The notes under the pieces were generated by a model. That model searched no databases. It saw only the letters and a list, made by a program, of their open reading frames with translations, and was not told the DNA's origin. The translations under genes and the position numbers were made by a program. Shown one piece after another: positions 12,803 through 25,326 of a stretch of DNA of 64,000 bases; within the stretch, counting starts at the first letter, position 1; each line of letters begins with the position of its first letter. This DNA is from Pohlia nutans (Eukaryota > Streptophyta > Bryopsida > Bryales > Mniaceae), in NCBI GenBank assembly GCA_022496805.1, contig CM040092.1, positions 441,555-505,554 of the forward strand, read 5' to 3'.

Positions 12803-13205
12803 CGCCTCTCACACAAATTTCCAAACAAATCACGTGCTCTCTCTCTGCGTCTCTCTCTCTCGCTCTTTCTCGCCGCCTTCCACAAAGCAAGAACTACGTC
12901 CTCATCTGCACACAATCAACCAAAACGAATTTTAAAGAAGAAAACCGAAACTCCATCGCCGAGAAAGAGAAAAGAAAAAACAGAGGAACGACGCGATTTC
13001 TTTGATTTCTTTGCCAAAAAACAAAACAAAGGCGCGCGCGTACCGGAATTGCAGCAAAAGAACAAGCTATGGCGTGTGTCTTGGAATGTGGAAATTGTTG
13101 CGGTGTAGAAGAGATCATCCGTCCGCCTGTCTGTCTGGCTGCCTGAGGGGGCCTGGGCCTCGCCTGCCTGCCTGCCCGCCCTTGCGTTGTGAGAGTGGTG
13201 ACCAC
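12803..13205 (-). promoter_or_regulatory. Probable 5' leader and core promoter of SPS
   Basis: Immediately upstream of the SPS start codon the coding strand is GA-rich (GAGA runs opposite 12836-12880) and more GC-rich than the flanks, as expected of a plant 5' UTR and proximal promoter. The transcription start and any leader intron cannot be placed from sequence alone. Confidence 0.4.
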
Positions 13206-13324
13206 CAGTTCAGTTCAACAAAGAAGACCGTAGAGCCTCTTCAACTTGTACCTTGGATTTTGTCATCTCTAAATCATACCAATGATCTGCATGTTGCTTT
13301 ACATGCTAGCCTTATAAATTCATT

Positions 13325-13682
13325 CACCCTTAGATAGGGCAGGGCAGCCAAAAAAAGAAAAAATCAAATTAAAAAAAAGGGGGAAAAGAAAATATTTTGT
13401 GTAAAAAAAAAACTGCATTTTTTAGTGTGGGCTACGCTAATTCTTTTTTATGAACTCCGTGAAGCACGGTTGCCGGAATATAAGAATATTCTTCATATTT
13501 CAATGTTTTCACCCTTAGATAGGGACGGGCATAAAAAAACTTTATTATAAAAAAAAGGGAAAAAAAACATTTTGGGTAAAGCACTGCACTTTTTAGTGTG
13601 GGGCACGCTAATTCTTTTTAGAGTGTGAAGCAAGGTTACCGGAATATAGGAATATTCTTTGTATTTCAAATTTCTTTTAGGC
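13325..13682. repeat. Tandem direct repeat of about 185 bp upstream of SPS
   Basis: Two head-to-tail units start CACCCTTAGATAGGG at 13325 and 13510. Both contain TTTTTAGTGTGGG, CACGCTAATTCTTTTT-like, and GTTRCCGGAATATARGAATA motifs. They lie about 0.5-0.9 kb upstream of the SPS start codon and could influence expression. That is inference. Confidence 0.75.
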
Positions 13683-14852
13683 CCTGTAATCGTCATATAA
13701 AAAAATCTGTAACTTTTTTTTGAATGTTTGGACATGAAATGCGTTAAATATATGTATAAATAGAGAATGATTTTCAAATATTGATTGTATTCCAATAATT
13801 ATGGTGTGAAGATATAATTGTACATTGCTAATTTATCATTGTATGGAAAGGTGTAGGGGAGAAAACGATAGATTGTGAATCCAAGTGTGAATCATTTTTG
13901 TAAGAATACTTTACTTGTTAATAGTGTGATGAAATTGTTTTTTTATAGGGCACACTATTTATAAATATTGAATTTTGATATTTAGTAAAATTTAGAGTCC
14001 TGTTGTTTCAAAAAATGCATATATATTTAGTAAATTTTGTAAAAGTAAAAGGAACTTATGTATTTAACATTAACTTATTTTAAAGGAGCTTGGAATGTGT
14101 TGAATATATTCTTTATAATCATTCTCTATGTAATGACATTTTAATAAAATATCCAACACACTTTAGTCTCTCCGGAGACACTTGAAATCGATCCTATCAG
14201 AAATAGTGACAGGAGATGATTACGAACAGCCACTTTATTCACGTCCCACTCGAAAGAGATCCAGAGTTTCTACCTATATATCTATCATCTCCTATTCAAC
14301 ACACTTTCAGTCTTTACATGCCACCCCACATTTTTAACGAGTTTGCTTAAAGTAACTCCATGTAGCAACTCCTCCTAATATTAGCATTGACAATAATTTT
14401 ATACATAAAGCAATTTAACAACTATTAATTTATGACATTCTAAAAGTATCCAAAAGTTGAAATGAATCATTTGCTATTAGAAAGAAGAAAGTGTGGCTTA
14501 AAGTATGAGAAGATTCTATGCTTAGATTTTTTTTAAATGAAGTTATGATGTATATTTGTAGTTCAATTGCTAAGGAATTAAAGATGGAAATTTTAATATT
14601 TTGCTTTTATTTTTAATAGTTAAGAAAATGGGTTTATTTTAGGTGTCTTTACCTTATGTTGAACTGCACTTGCCACCTTTGACAATGGGAGCAACCAAAC
14701 TCTTTTCACCAAAATCTTACGTGATTTCGGGACTGACTACTTTTACACTAGAAAATATGGACAAAAGTAGATGAAATCGCCAAAATCTTCTAAAAAATAT
14801 TAAAATCACCCGTATTTGAATGAAAATACCTTATAATGGATAGTTTTATGAA

Positions 14853-14866
<14 letters not shown>

Positions 14867-14901
<35 letters not shown>
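14867..14901. repeat. (TA)n microsatellite
   Basis: Uninterrupted TA dinucleotides of about 35 bp, followed by TGCATATGTATA. Confidence 0.95.
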
Positions 14902-14904
<3 letters not shown>

Positions 14905-15714
14905 TATGTATATTATTCTATTCATTTTGTCTATTCGGGGGTGCGTGTGGATCTACCCAAAAAATTGGCAGAATTATGTGAACGCCTTCAATTAGTTTTT
15001 GAAAATATCCAATGATTGTCGCTTGTTGTGCTTGGTTCTTGTGATGTTTTGTGTAACCATTCGAATCATTACGAATATACACTTATTCACACTAGCCTCT
15101 TCCAAGGACCAGAGTTTCTATCTATTTGTAACCATTAGAGTTTTCCGCAAACTCACAGGGGGATTGAGCCTTACTTTGGAAAACTTCTTGGGATACAAAA
15201 ATTGGCCTCAGAATTTACTGGAGCATAAAGTACAGATGAGTTCCCGGTTGGTGGGGGCTGTCAGTTACTATTTCAGTGAATGAGCTTTCAAAAGCTTTGA
15301 TTTTTAAAAAATAAATTCAAGGAAGACCCACTCCATGTGACAGAGCATCCATGAGAATAGAAACTGAGGTTGGGAAATTTTTGGGCACCGTTTTTGGTGC
15401 CTTGAAACTTCAGATCTTTAGTTTATTTACAGCATCTGACATGTCTACTTTTATTGTGTTCTCAACCTCTCTTTTCACATACTGTGGTCCAGTCACCCCA
15501 CTCTAGACCACTTTGCGGATAACTCTATTCACCTTGGAATAAAACATCCAATGTTTAAAAGAAAATATTTAAAAATAAAAAAATTGGCTAAGTGGGAGGG
15601 TTGGAATTCCAGAATTTGGACCTCACAATGAAGACATAAAATTAGTGACTGGGATCGGATGGGTTGCGTGCTGTTTCTATTACACTGAAGTGACCGGGGG
15701 TCATACTCAAACTG

Positions 15715-15825
15715 TAAGTTAAGTTGTGTCGACCTTTGGCTTGGGTGGGGTCAGGTAACTCGGGTTAAGTTAAGTTATGTCGACCTTTTGGCTTGGATGG
15801 GGTCAGGGAACCTAACTCGGGTCAA
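15715..15825. repeat. Imperfect tandem duplication of about 55 bp
   Basis: The motif GTGTCGACCTTTGGCTTGG followed by GGGGTCAGG and AACTCGGGT occurs twice in direct order, at about 15726 and 15778. Purpose unknown. Confidence 0.7.
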
Positions 15826-16859
15826 GTCACGGGGTGAGCGGGTAGGAAACTACTGGTGCTGAATGAGTGAGCCTGACAACGGTGCATATTGGCGAGCCAC
15901 TTGGCACCGTCCGACTGGCACCCATTTTTTATTGGCTGCCACTTGGCAACATTTGAGCACAAGCATCTTCAGTTGCTCTGGGACCATTTTCCCCTAAGGT
16001 ACTGCCTGTCCCCCGTGCACAGTGAGTCAGTCAGTGTTCGGTACCTCTCATTGGAATTGGTTTCACCCAAATGAATATGCTAATGCAGGGATTTTTAAAA
16101 AAATATTGGCACTTGGATAAGTGCTAAAGTGGCGACATAAAATAAAACGGTGTAGCCAAATATTTTAGTATTTATCTATACTTAGGATATAAATATTTAT
16201 TTTTTCACATATTGGGATGAGTTTCATTTAAAACTGGCAACTTCATCCGATTAGTTTTCAATAATTGGAACAATTTGGCATCTTCATTCATTTTTTCTTC
16301 AAATTTTTCCTTAAATCTTGGTGTACGCCAACTATGTTTGGTGATTTTTGGATTTTAAAGCCTAAAAATATTTATGCCACAATTTGGAAGTCATCATGCT
16401 TATGCATTTATGAATTGTCTATTACAAGGCACTTTCAACCACATAGTGGCAATTTTAATATTCTTTTAAGAAGACTTTGGTAGTTTCTTCCACTTTTTGC
16501 CCATTTTTTCAAATTGTAAAGGTAGACAATACGAAAATCAAATAAGATTATGGTAAGAATTTGCCAATTTCTTTTGGGTTGAGTCACCCTATTTGTACCA
16601 CAATTTGGAAATATCTCAATTTTAAACGCTATGTACCAATAGTGTAAAAATCAAAATTCCGATGTAAAAGCATATAGTGTCCTGAAAATATGAGCACTTT
16701 GACCGGTTGCCCGGTCAAAATGTCATAATGCCGGCCGAGGGTGGGTGTGTACAAATATTCCAAGCAATGAACTCCTTTTTACCTAGGCAATTATGTGGGA
16801 ACCTACTAAGCTCAAAATGGTAAAAAATGAAGTAAAATGGCCAAAACCGGTGTGTGCTT

Positions 16860-17479
16860 AAAAATTACAGCACACACGAGGGATTGCAAATGGCAATCAA
16901 CAAACACCTAAACAACCCACAAACCCCCACCAATTACCCTAAACACATAGTGCCCTAAAATGGGTTAAATTTGGGGATTTAAACCCTCTAATTAGGGTTT
17001 TGGGACTTAAACACAAAAATTACAGCACATTGGTAGAGGCTCACAAGGGCACCAAAATTGCATATTTAGGCATATAATTGGACCCTAAACTCTACAAACA
17101 TACCCCTACAAATTAAACAATACAATTACAAACTAATTAGGGTTTTTTGGAAAAAATTGGGCAGTGCTTCCGCGTCGTGCCCAATAACCCTAATTTTTTA
17201 ACCCTAAATGCCCACTAACACCCAGTTGGCCCGGTGAAAATTGGATAGCGCTTCCGCGCTATACCCTTCACCGGACCAATTTTACACAACAACATCCAAT
17301 AATACAACAACCAAATACAAAACATAAACAATTCAAAACAAATGGGAGAAATTAAAGAAATGCACGCAAATATTCTTGGGCAACAGAAATCGCCTCTCAA
17401 GCTTTTACAAATTGTTTTGCTACCATTCTCATCCTAACAATTTTGGTTGGGTTCAAAAAATACAACAATTTTGGGAAAA
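16860..17479. other. Intergenic with two related hairpins
   Basis: Stem-loop 1: ATTGGGCA (17156-17163) pairs with TGCCCAAT (17178-17185). Stem-loop 2: CCGGTGAA (17231-17238) pairs with TTCACCGG (17267-17274), and a perfect inner stem ATAGCGC/GCGCTAT (17245-17251, 17256-17262) has a TTCC loop. Both share GCTTCCGCG. The motif AAAATTACAGCACA occurs twice nearby (16861, 17016). No gene. Confidence 0.6.
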
Positions 17480-18360
17480 AACGGGTGAGGGATGAGTTCC
17501 CTATGTAATATCACCATGTCCCCCTCCGTAATGTCACATGGGGAGGGGAGACAGGGCCTGTTGCCTTCGTTGTTGATCTTCGTCCCTTCGAAGCTCCGTC
17601 TCGACGCTGCAATTCCCGCTGTCACCTCCGTCGCTGCCTATGTAGATCGTGCTCGCACTGCCTTGATACTGATCTTCACAGCCTTGGTCGTTGTGATCTT
17701 GCGTTCGCCGTCGTCTCGTCCGTCCCCTGCCGCCGCGAATTGCGCTACAGCCGCACTCGTGGTGATCGTCGTCAACTGGTTTGTGTTCTGGCTCGTTGAT
17801 ATCCCTGTCGATGAAGGTCGCTGCTCCGCCTTGGTTGATGGCCGTCGCCCTCGGATTCGTCGTGCTCTTCGTGGATGTTGTGGTCGGCCGTGCTCAATCC
17901 GCCTCCGTCGCTCGCCCGGAATTGTCGCTCTGTTGTCTTGCGCCGATCGCTGCAGGCTGCCGATGTCGTGATCGCCTTGAGCCCTCGGCCGTGTGTCGAA
18001 TGCCGATCCCCGTCTGGTCGCCCTCGTGGTTCCTCCTCACGGCTCGTGACGCCGTCGCTGAATTCCGCTGGTTGCCTCGCCAATGCCGGTCTCGGCCGTG
18101 ATCTTGTTGTCCCGTCGCCTTGGACTACTCGCTCCCGTCGCCCTTGCTTGGACTTGACCACGAATTCGCCCTGCGCATCCCCAGTTGAACCCGGACCCAC
18201 ACCTGATCCTCGTCGTTGCCTTCGCAATCGCTCGCCACCCAATGAGATCTTGTCGATGCCGCCTGCATGCCGAAGCACCCTCCGGAATCGTGTAATCATC
18301 GCTGGCCCTCACCGTCTTCGTGCTTTCCGTGATCTCGAACCTCAGGAAAACCGCGTACAC
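17480..18360. other. Isolated GC- and CpG-rich island
   Basis: This stretch is much richer in G, C and CpG than its surroundings, and is open for 120-180 codons in several frames on both strands. None of the translations shows a known domain or consistent codon pattern, so no coding sequence is called. It could be a promoter-type island, the leader of a retroelement lying on the minus strand, or transferred DNA. Confidence 0.5.
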
Positions 18361-18859
18361 ACATTGTTGCACTATTTTGCATTCAATATCTTTTTTCTTT
18401 TTTTTTCCCAAAATTCTCAACGCTAGGGAAACCGGACCTGACTATCCACAAGCTCTGTCCCCAGGACAACTACTACTCAACAATTCCCCTACAGTAAACT
18501 TTTATGATTTTTTAAGTCTCTTTTCAAAACAAAAACTCCCAAGCCCACAACCTCAATACAACCAAGACTCTCAATCCCACAACCTCAATGCAAAAAAAAT
18601 AAAAATCTAGATCTAGATCTAGCAAGGTTTCGTCTCCTTCCACACAAAACTAGCTAACGGCGCAGAGAACACTAACTGGCGGCTCTCGAGACACAGGGGT
18701 GGGATTCAAAATCCCACCCCAAAGCTACATCCATCCAACTAAGTTCATCCACGAATTGTCATCCACAAATAACCCTAGTTCAATCACCCACTAAACTCCC
18801 TCTTCACCCAAAGAACACAAGGAGTCTACACTAGCTTACAAAGAGAATAACATGCCCAC

Positions 18860-19170
18860 CTAGACTAATAAATTACAATAATAAGCTAAACTAATCAATC
18901 CAAGTAATAAACTAAAGAATAAGCTAAACGACTAGACTCACATAATAGGTCAAAATAATAACTAGAATAATAGTCTAAAATAATAGGCTAGATAATAAAC
19001 CAAAATGATAGGGTAAAATAATAGGCAAATAATAGACTAAAATAATGAACCAAAAGAATATAATAAATTAAACTAATAGAACGGACTAATAAATCAGACT
19101 AAAAGAATGGATTAGAAGAATAGGCCACAATAATAAATCAAAACAATAGAATAAAATAATAGGGCAAATG
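18860..19170. repeat. Degenerate AT-rich minisatellite
   Basis: Irregular repeats of an AATAATAGRCTAAA-like unit of about 14-20 bp. No gene. Confidence 0.6.
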
Positions 19171-19919
19171 GTTCAAACGCCCCAAATCCAACGGTTAAAT
19201 ATTTAGAAATAAATAAACAACCAAAATTACTTAGTCAAAACGGCATCATAAAATAGGGCAATCAAAACTAAACCTAAATGCACACAAAGCGGGAAATTGT
19301 CTAATCGGCTAAAATGCCACAGTTAGACAAATATAAAATGCAAAATAAATCAAAACTCAAGTGGTAAAGGATTACCGCTAAATTGGACCGTCTCGACGGT
19401 TCACAGACAACCTAAACTACCCACCATTGTGTTGGAAAGAGTACTATACAATGGATCTCTTGTTTCTTTTATTGTCAAAAAAGAAAAGACCTTGCCCGTG
19501 CTTTTATTGGAAAGGATGAATGTTACATCCCTTTCAAAAAAATGCTCTAATACCATGGTGAAAAAAAGAGATCGTGAGTGTGATGTCATGGGCGTTGCGG
19601 GAGAAAAGGTGGAGAACCAAGAGGTGTCCCAAATGAACAACACGCGATATCATTTTCCATGAGGCTGAGATGGTTTAAAACCTTCTTACAACATGCACGC
19701 ATGGGTTCAAAGAAGGGGTAAATTACAGGTATGAGTGAAAATTTATAGACATTCGAAGTTGGCAATGTTCAATAACACACTAAGTAGAATTGAAGGCAAT
19801 ACTTAGTGTTCAATAACACCTTCAATAAAGTAGGACATGTTTATGTGTCCTTGGAAAGCTAAGGAGAAAATCTTTCTAAATTGCTAAGGCTCGTATGGAC
19901 CAAAGAATGGACTTAGAAG
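19171..19919. other. Intergenic, possible primer-binding-site-like motif
   Basis: GCTCTAATACCATG at about 19544-19557 is, on the minus strand, close to the initiator-tRNA primer-binding site TGGTATCAGAGC of plant LTR retrotransposons. No LTR pair or gag/pol coding was found, so no element is called. Confidence 0.3.
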
Positions 19920-20237
19920 TTAACCCATTAGTGCCCAGGTAACCCTTTAGTGCTCAGGTAACTACTAAGTGGTCACTAGATCCCTAGAAAATGAACTGCT
20001 GTAACATCCGTGAACCATCTTAGTCCAATGTCTGAAGTTCAAAAATGTAACTTTTTGATTCTGCAGATGATGCAAAAAGAAAACTTGGAATCTGACTTTC
20101 TTAGCTATCCAAATACCTATGTACAAAACACCAGAATACTGCAAATACCTCTAAAGACAACAAATACTTACAAATACTACACATGTACTATGTGGTATTT
20201 ATTGTGTTTGGAAGTTTGTTATCTTGAATTTTTTTTT

Positions 20238-20263
20238 GGGGGGGGGGGGGGGGGGGGGGGGGG
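20238..20263 (+). repeat. Run of 26 G
   Basis: An unbroken G homopolymer preceded by a T run. The related element at 38.75 kb has no G tract at this point. Length is uncertain because such runs are error-prone in sequencing. Confidence 0.85.
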
Positions 20264-20585
20264 TTTGTTCTCTTGTTCATATTCCATGAGTGTATGCCCG
20301 AGTGTATGTAGTCTAATCTTGATCAATGTACCAACTTTTATTATTATTCTAACGTATAAACTTTGTCCTGAACCGTACATGGATAAGTCACTTTCACTTA
20401 TAAGATTTACAATAATTATGTATGAGTCCGTTCTTGACATGAAAGATTGCAATGAAGAGGTGTTGGCATAGGCCATTGCTGAACATCTTCACTTTCATTT
20501 TAGAAGATTTAACCCAAATTCTATTTAATCTTGAAGTCTCACATCCCCCAACCCCCCCAAAATGTCATTTTTGAGTGTGCATTTT

Positions 20586-20775
20586 ACGGTTCAAAGACAT
20601 ACTATAATCTTCCAATCCAACGAACCAATCTTTACAAGATTTAACTGACATTTGTTTCATTAATCTATGTTTACATTTATACGGTTCAAAGACATACTAT
20701 AATCTTCCAATCCAACGAACCAATCTTTACAAGATTTAACTGACATTTGTTTCATTAATCTATGTTTACATTTAT
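20586..20775. repeat. Perfect 95-bp tandem duplication
   Basis: Units 20586-20680 and 20681-20775 look identical, both starting ACGGTTCAAAGACATACTAT. The related element at 38471 has a single such segment, so the duplication arose inside this copy. Confidence 0.9.
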
Positions 20776-20886
20776 ATGGTTGAATACTATTAATAGTATC
20801 CATAATTTCAACAAAGAAAGTTTTAAAAAAAAAATCACCCAAAAACTATGGTTTCTTCAAAACCACTTTCGGCACTAAAGGGTTAA

Positions 20887-23844
20887 GACCCAAGAAAGGA
20901 GGGGAGTACTCAAAACACAACCTTCAAGACGCTTGAATCTTTGGGAGGCCATAACTTCCTTAGTATGTGTTTGAATGAGAAATGTGAATACATCACCGTA
21001 ATTTATCTAAATAATAGATCACAAAAGTGAGCTCTATTAAAGATTTAAACAACTAAATTAGAAATTATGCCGGTTGGAAGTTTGAGGGTTCTATGAAGAA
21101 CAAATTTTAGACTATGACAAGGAAGTGGATGGTCCTCTAAAAAAAAAGTGTGCCTAGAAAGTATCCTAGACCAAAAGGATGGGCGGCTTGCCAAAGAGCA
21201 CAAAGTGTACTACTAAGAAGGGAAGTCCCTTCCTTACTCCTTTACGGTGCCAAAGTGAATCAAAGTGGCTCCTAAAATATGAGGCCAATGATGGACCTTA
21301 CTCCCGCATCTTTGGCATTGTAGGATATTCGGTTACACCTCTTAACCCTAAAGGACCACGAGGCTACCACGCGGCTTTTAGAACTAGAAAGTGAGGAAAT
21401 TTGAGTTGTTGGGCCGTGAATTGTAAGGTGAGCAACAAAAAGACCCTAGTTCTTTTTGAGAGTTGAATACGTGGGTACTTCTTGATCAAAATTTCATGAA
21501 GTGTGTGAATTTTGGTGATTTTTTTGAGCTGCAAGGAGGCTATTCGAGCGTCACTTGAGACCCTCATATTTTCCTCCTCACACCTCCAAATTATGTGAAT
21601 TTTTGAACCATAATGATTTCAACCAATCATAACGAACTAGCGCTTTGCATACCTTTGTTATAACGATGACGAACATACATAATAATGTAATAGTAAATAA
21701 AATATCTATACGAGTATGAAGTACTATATAGAACCCTAGATTATGTTAAATTCTAAACTACTCTAAATTCAAATTCTACAATACACTAATTACTCATAGT
21801 GTATAGGATATAAAAAGCACTTTTCATAAATCCAAAACCCTAAATTATGTAAAACTCTAAATTATGTGAAACCCAAAATCATGTGAAACCAATGAAACCA
21901 TTCGATGGAATTGTCATTGTGAGCCATTTGGAATTGGTATTGTGAGCGATTGAGAACCTTCGCATATCTACCACGGACCGTGGAATGAATGCCAAAAAGA
22001 AGAACACTCATCAATGCTAGTACAAGAAAAACCAATTCCTCCTAAAGTTGTCATTGGAATTACAATATTAGAGTGTTAAAATTGTAATTTTAGTGAATTT
22101 TTTAGATTTATTTCTTGTAAATTCATTTGAAAAAAATATGGGCATTGAATTTCAAATTCAATTGTATGGAAAACTTTTAATAAGGATGCCCTAGGCGTTT
22201 GTATGGTACGGTCTACCAACTCCTCTTGATGAATGAACTACATTTTCGTGCGCATTGGTGCACTTTGAGCATTTTGTTTAAAAAACTAACTTTCAAACCA
22301 ATTTGAAAATTATGTAGCAATCATACAATGAAAAATGAGTAAACTCGCTTCTAGTTTTATGTACATGTTATCCAAAAAATAAAAATTTAAAATGTCAAAA
22401 TGATTTTATGCTAAAGATCTTGAATATCATAACTCCCATTTTAATAATAGTTTTACCAATTCATGATCAAACTTTGAGTGTGAATATAGTTTATGTTTGA
22501 TTCTATATTTTAAAATCTAAAAATAAGCCAATTTGCATAATTTTGTTTTCAAGTACATTCAAAAAGGAAACCATCAAAAAAGTTTTTTATAATAGAGAAA
22601 CAATTCACCTCTCCCAAAAATAACACATTTTTTAATTTGAAACTTAAATCAACTCAATTTTTTTTAAAGAATTGGAAAATATTTTTCTTCACATACTTGA
22701 ACACCGAAAAAATTCATAGTTCAAAATTCCATCCACAACCCTCTGTACTCCTTCTCTTTTATAATTTAGAGTGCATATTATGCACTGTGACAATGCACTA
22801 GTTTACCCTTTGATTCATCCTTCGTTAAAATATTATGCTAAAATTTTAATTTTCTATCAATATTATTATTCTTTTATTGGTACGGTCCATCCTACCACTT
22901 TCGATTGCACAAATATTTTTCTCTCTCTCAAATGGATTTTTCAAATTCTCAAAATACTCAAAAGAGTACACAAGGACAAGAATTCTAGTGAAACATACCA
23001 TACAAACGCCCTCTTACATATACTATTTAGAGTTGAAGTTCAAAAAAGTTAAAGAAATTTCATTTTATAATACATTTAGGTCTTGCCCAAAACCTCTAAG
23101 AATTTAGGGGTTGAAGGCGCCATACTAAAATCAAAATATTCAAGTTCTATACATGGCCTCCATATATTGGTCATCCATAACAAGTGTCCAAGAACTCAAG
23201 CCCATAGTCGCCTATCCATTGATGTTTCTCCTACCCGCCAAACTTTCATTTGTATCCTCGCATGATTAGCAATAATAGGTTTGGAGTTGTGGGAGCTATG
23301 GATAGCGAACAAGAGCATCGCCACCCATAAATGTTACATTGACTCGTCATATATTGTTTGACGGGGTTGATATTTTAACTTTGAATCCTTTACATTGTTT
23401 TGTTCAACCTTAATCACGCCACAAGGCCCGCCTACTGATGAATTTCACATAAATAGGTCGATGGATAAAAAAATTGGTCATATATGTAGAATTTGAAGTT
23501 GCTTGAAGAAACGCTCTTGTCTGTGCATCCTATCAAGACGGAACTCACATTTGAAGTGGCGGAGCTAGTCTTATTTGTTGCCAGATTTATAGTGTGCTGC
23601 ATGTAGGGTTGGAGCTGCGTCACTAGCTTGCGAATAGCGAGTCTGTTGAAGAGACATGGTGAGGATGTTCTAAATAGAAGCATGTACATGTATTAGTTGA
23701 AAGATAGTTTTTTCTATGATTTCTAGATCTGGCCCATTGTGAATGAACTCACGTATGAAGATGCTTGACGTGTGAGATATTTTATATTTTATTCAATACT
23801 TGAAGAAGTTGATAACTATTGGCTGTTTAGTTATGTCCTCAAAC
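20887..23844. other. Intergenic, no gene recognised
   Basis: About 3 kb of AT-rich DNA. Short frames (for example 21179-21394 plus, 22771-23107 plus, 23432-23689 minus) have no recognisable domain or splice context. No RNA gene and no paired terminal repeats were seen. Confidence 0.5.
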
Positions 23845-23848
23845 TTAA

Positions 23849-24239
23849 CCCTTAAATGTCAAGAGGGTCCTTTGAGGGCAGCCCAGAGAGCATCTTCCAA
23901 AAGTCTACAACAACTAATAATTTATTTTTTTAATTGCTATTCTACCATCGGCAATGACCAGCATGCGCTGCTCACCAATGTTTTTGCTCTTTGTTCAAAA
24001 AAATGCTTTATCTCTCTCTATAGTTGCAACCCGTTCAAAACTTTTTTCTTCCCCCAATTCCTTCATTTGATTGTGGATTGTTCGACAATTGTTTAATTTA
24101 GGTGTATTTGATAAATTTAGCGTTATTTTTTCATCACCTTTCCAAAGCATCAATCCATTTCAATTTTGGTTGAAAAATCCACTTTTTCTCCATTAATCTC
24201 TCATAAACAAGCATGTGGGGCTTTTTGGACATTTAAGGG
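23849..24239. mobile_element. TTAA-flanked piggyBac-like MITE
   Basis: TTAA lies at 23845-23848 and 24240-24243. The tips CCCTTAAATGTC and GACATTTAAGGG are perfect 12-bp inverted repeats. 391 bp, no coding. The right TTAA also borders the next element. Confidence 0.9.
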
Positions 24240-24243
24240 TTAA

Positions 24244-25322
24244 CTCAAAGTAACCTTTTGACATGCATGTGTCCATAAAATGAACGACAAACAAATTGCA
24301 ACCTTTCTTTGGGCTACATCTTGTACAAATTTTCATCCATCCAAATTTCTCTTAGTTCTTGTGCTAGTTGACTATCATCTATATAGTATGGATCTTCAAA
24401 ATAAGACATTGTGATTTTCTTAAATAAAAAAATTGGTTTACATCAAGTTTCATTCTTAGTTCAAAATGTGAGGCCTTAAACATGATTTTCAAAAATAAGT
24501 AGAATCAAATAATAGAAACCATACCATCTAGTAGTACATGCTATTCCAAATTCATTACAAATTTTAATTTTTTTTAGTTGAGTCAGGATTTTAAATTGAA
24601 TTTCAAAAGAAAAACTTGAAAATTTTAATTACAATTTATTCATTAAAAAATGATAATTCCAACCGTACAAATGTGATTGACAATTGCAACTTGGCTTTGT
24701 ACATCAACTCCATTTTTGTTACTCATCAAACATTTTATAGTGCATCTTTGAAATCAATATTGAATCGGGACGTTAACCCCTAATCGCCCAACCATGCATA
24801 TTTTGCATGATGTACGGATTTGAAGTCCGTTTTCTCATCCATCATGCAGTTTTTGCAGTGTGGATTTTTTATTGAAACTTTTATGGGAAGTAAGCTCCGT
24901 GCATGTGTGATCCAATCAGAAAGGGGATGATTTGTGAAAATCTTATGCCTCATTTCATGTTGTAGTGTTTCACCCAAAATTTCAGAGTCAACTACTAAAC
25001 TTAAGCAACCAGAAAATCTCCAAAAATCACTACACTTAGAGTATTACATTTCAACCCATCACAACAAATTTCATTATCAGATTGTCAATATCTTATTCGT
25101 AATTATATTACAAAAGAGTGTTAAATTTTAAGTTTGAAATTTAATACACAAATATTGGTGATAGCAATTGCAAATCTAACCATGTGGTGGAATCTAAAAT
25201 ACATAATGTACAACTTTTGTTCATTCATCAACTTTAAAATATCCCTCTTAGTTGCATTTTATAATACATCTTTGGAAAACAGCCAAACCTGAAAAGAGTG
25301 GGAACATTTAGGGGTTAAAGGG
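24244..25322. mobile_element. TTAA-flanked MITE, family W, filled by family Z
   Basis: The right end is GGGACG-TTAAAGGG followed by TTAA at 25323-25326. The left end is decayed (AACCTTTTGACATGC near 24253). The body matches 49740-50279. The family Z element at 24777-25314 sits in the TTAA inside this element's own terminal repeat, as the W copy at 49740 shows (GGGACCTTAAAGGG unbroken). Confidence 0.75.
24777..25314. mobile_element. TTAA-flanked MITE, family Z, intact 538-bp copy
   Basis: TTAA lies at 24773-24776 and 25315-25318. Tips CCCCTAATCGCCCAACC and GTGGGAACATTTAGGGG. Same family as 3079-3924 in reverse orientation, but without the TA-flanked insertion. Subterminal hairpin ATGCA..TGCAT. 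Confidence 0.9.
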
Positions 25323-25326
25323 TTAA

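Larger units (their letters stand above)
13683..16859. other. Intergenic, no gene recognised
   Basis: AT-rich DNA. Short open frames (for example near 15.0-15.3 and 15.9-16.1 kb) show no recognisable domain. It contains a TA microsatellite and a short GC-richer tandem repeat, listed separately. Confidence 0.5.
19924..20882. mobile_element. TTAA-flanked MITE, 'AGTGCC' family
   Basis: TTAA lies at 19920-19923 and 20883-20886. Left tip CCCATTAGTGCCCAGG, right tip GGCACTAAAGGG. The left tip is repeated about 17 bp further in (CCCTTTAGTGCTCAGG). The body matches the element at 38471-39273. It holds a 26-G run and a 95-bp tandem duplication. Confidence 0.85.

Noticed and set aside
19400..19660. 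LTR retrotransposon on the minus strand
   Set aside because: Only a primer-binding-site-like motif was found; no LTR pair, polypurine tract or gag/pol frame.
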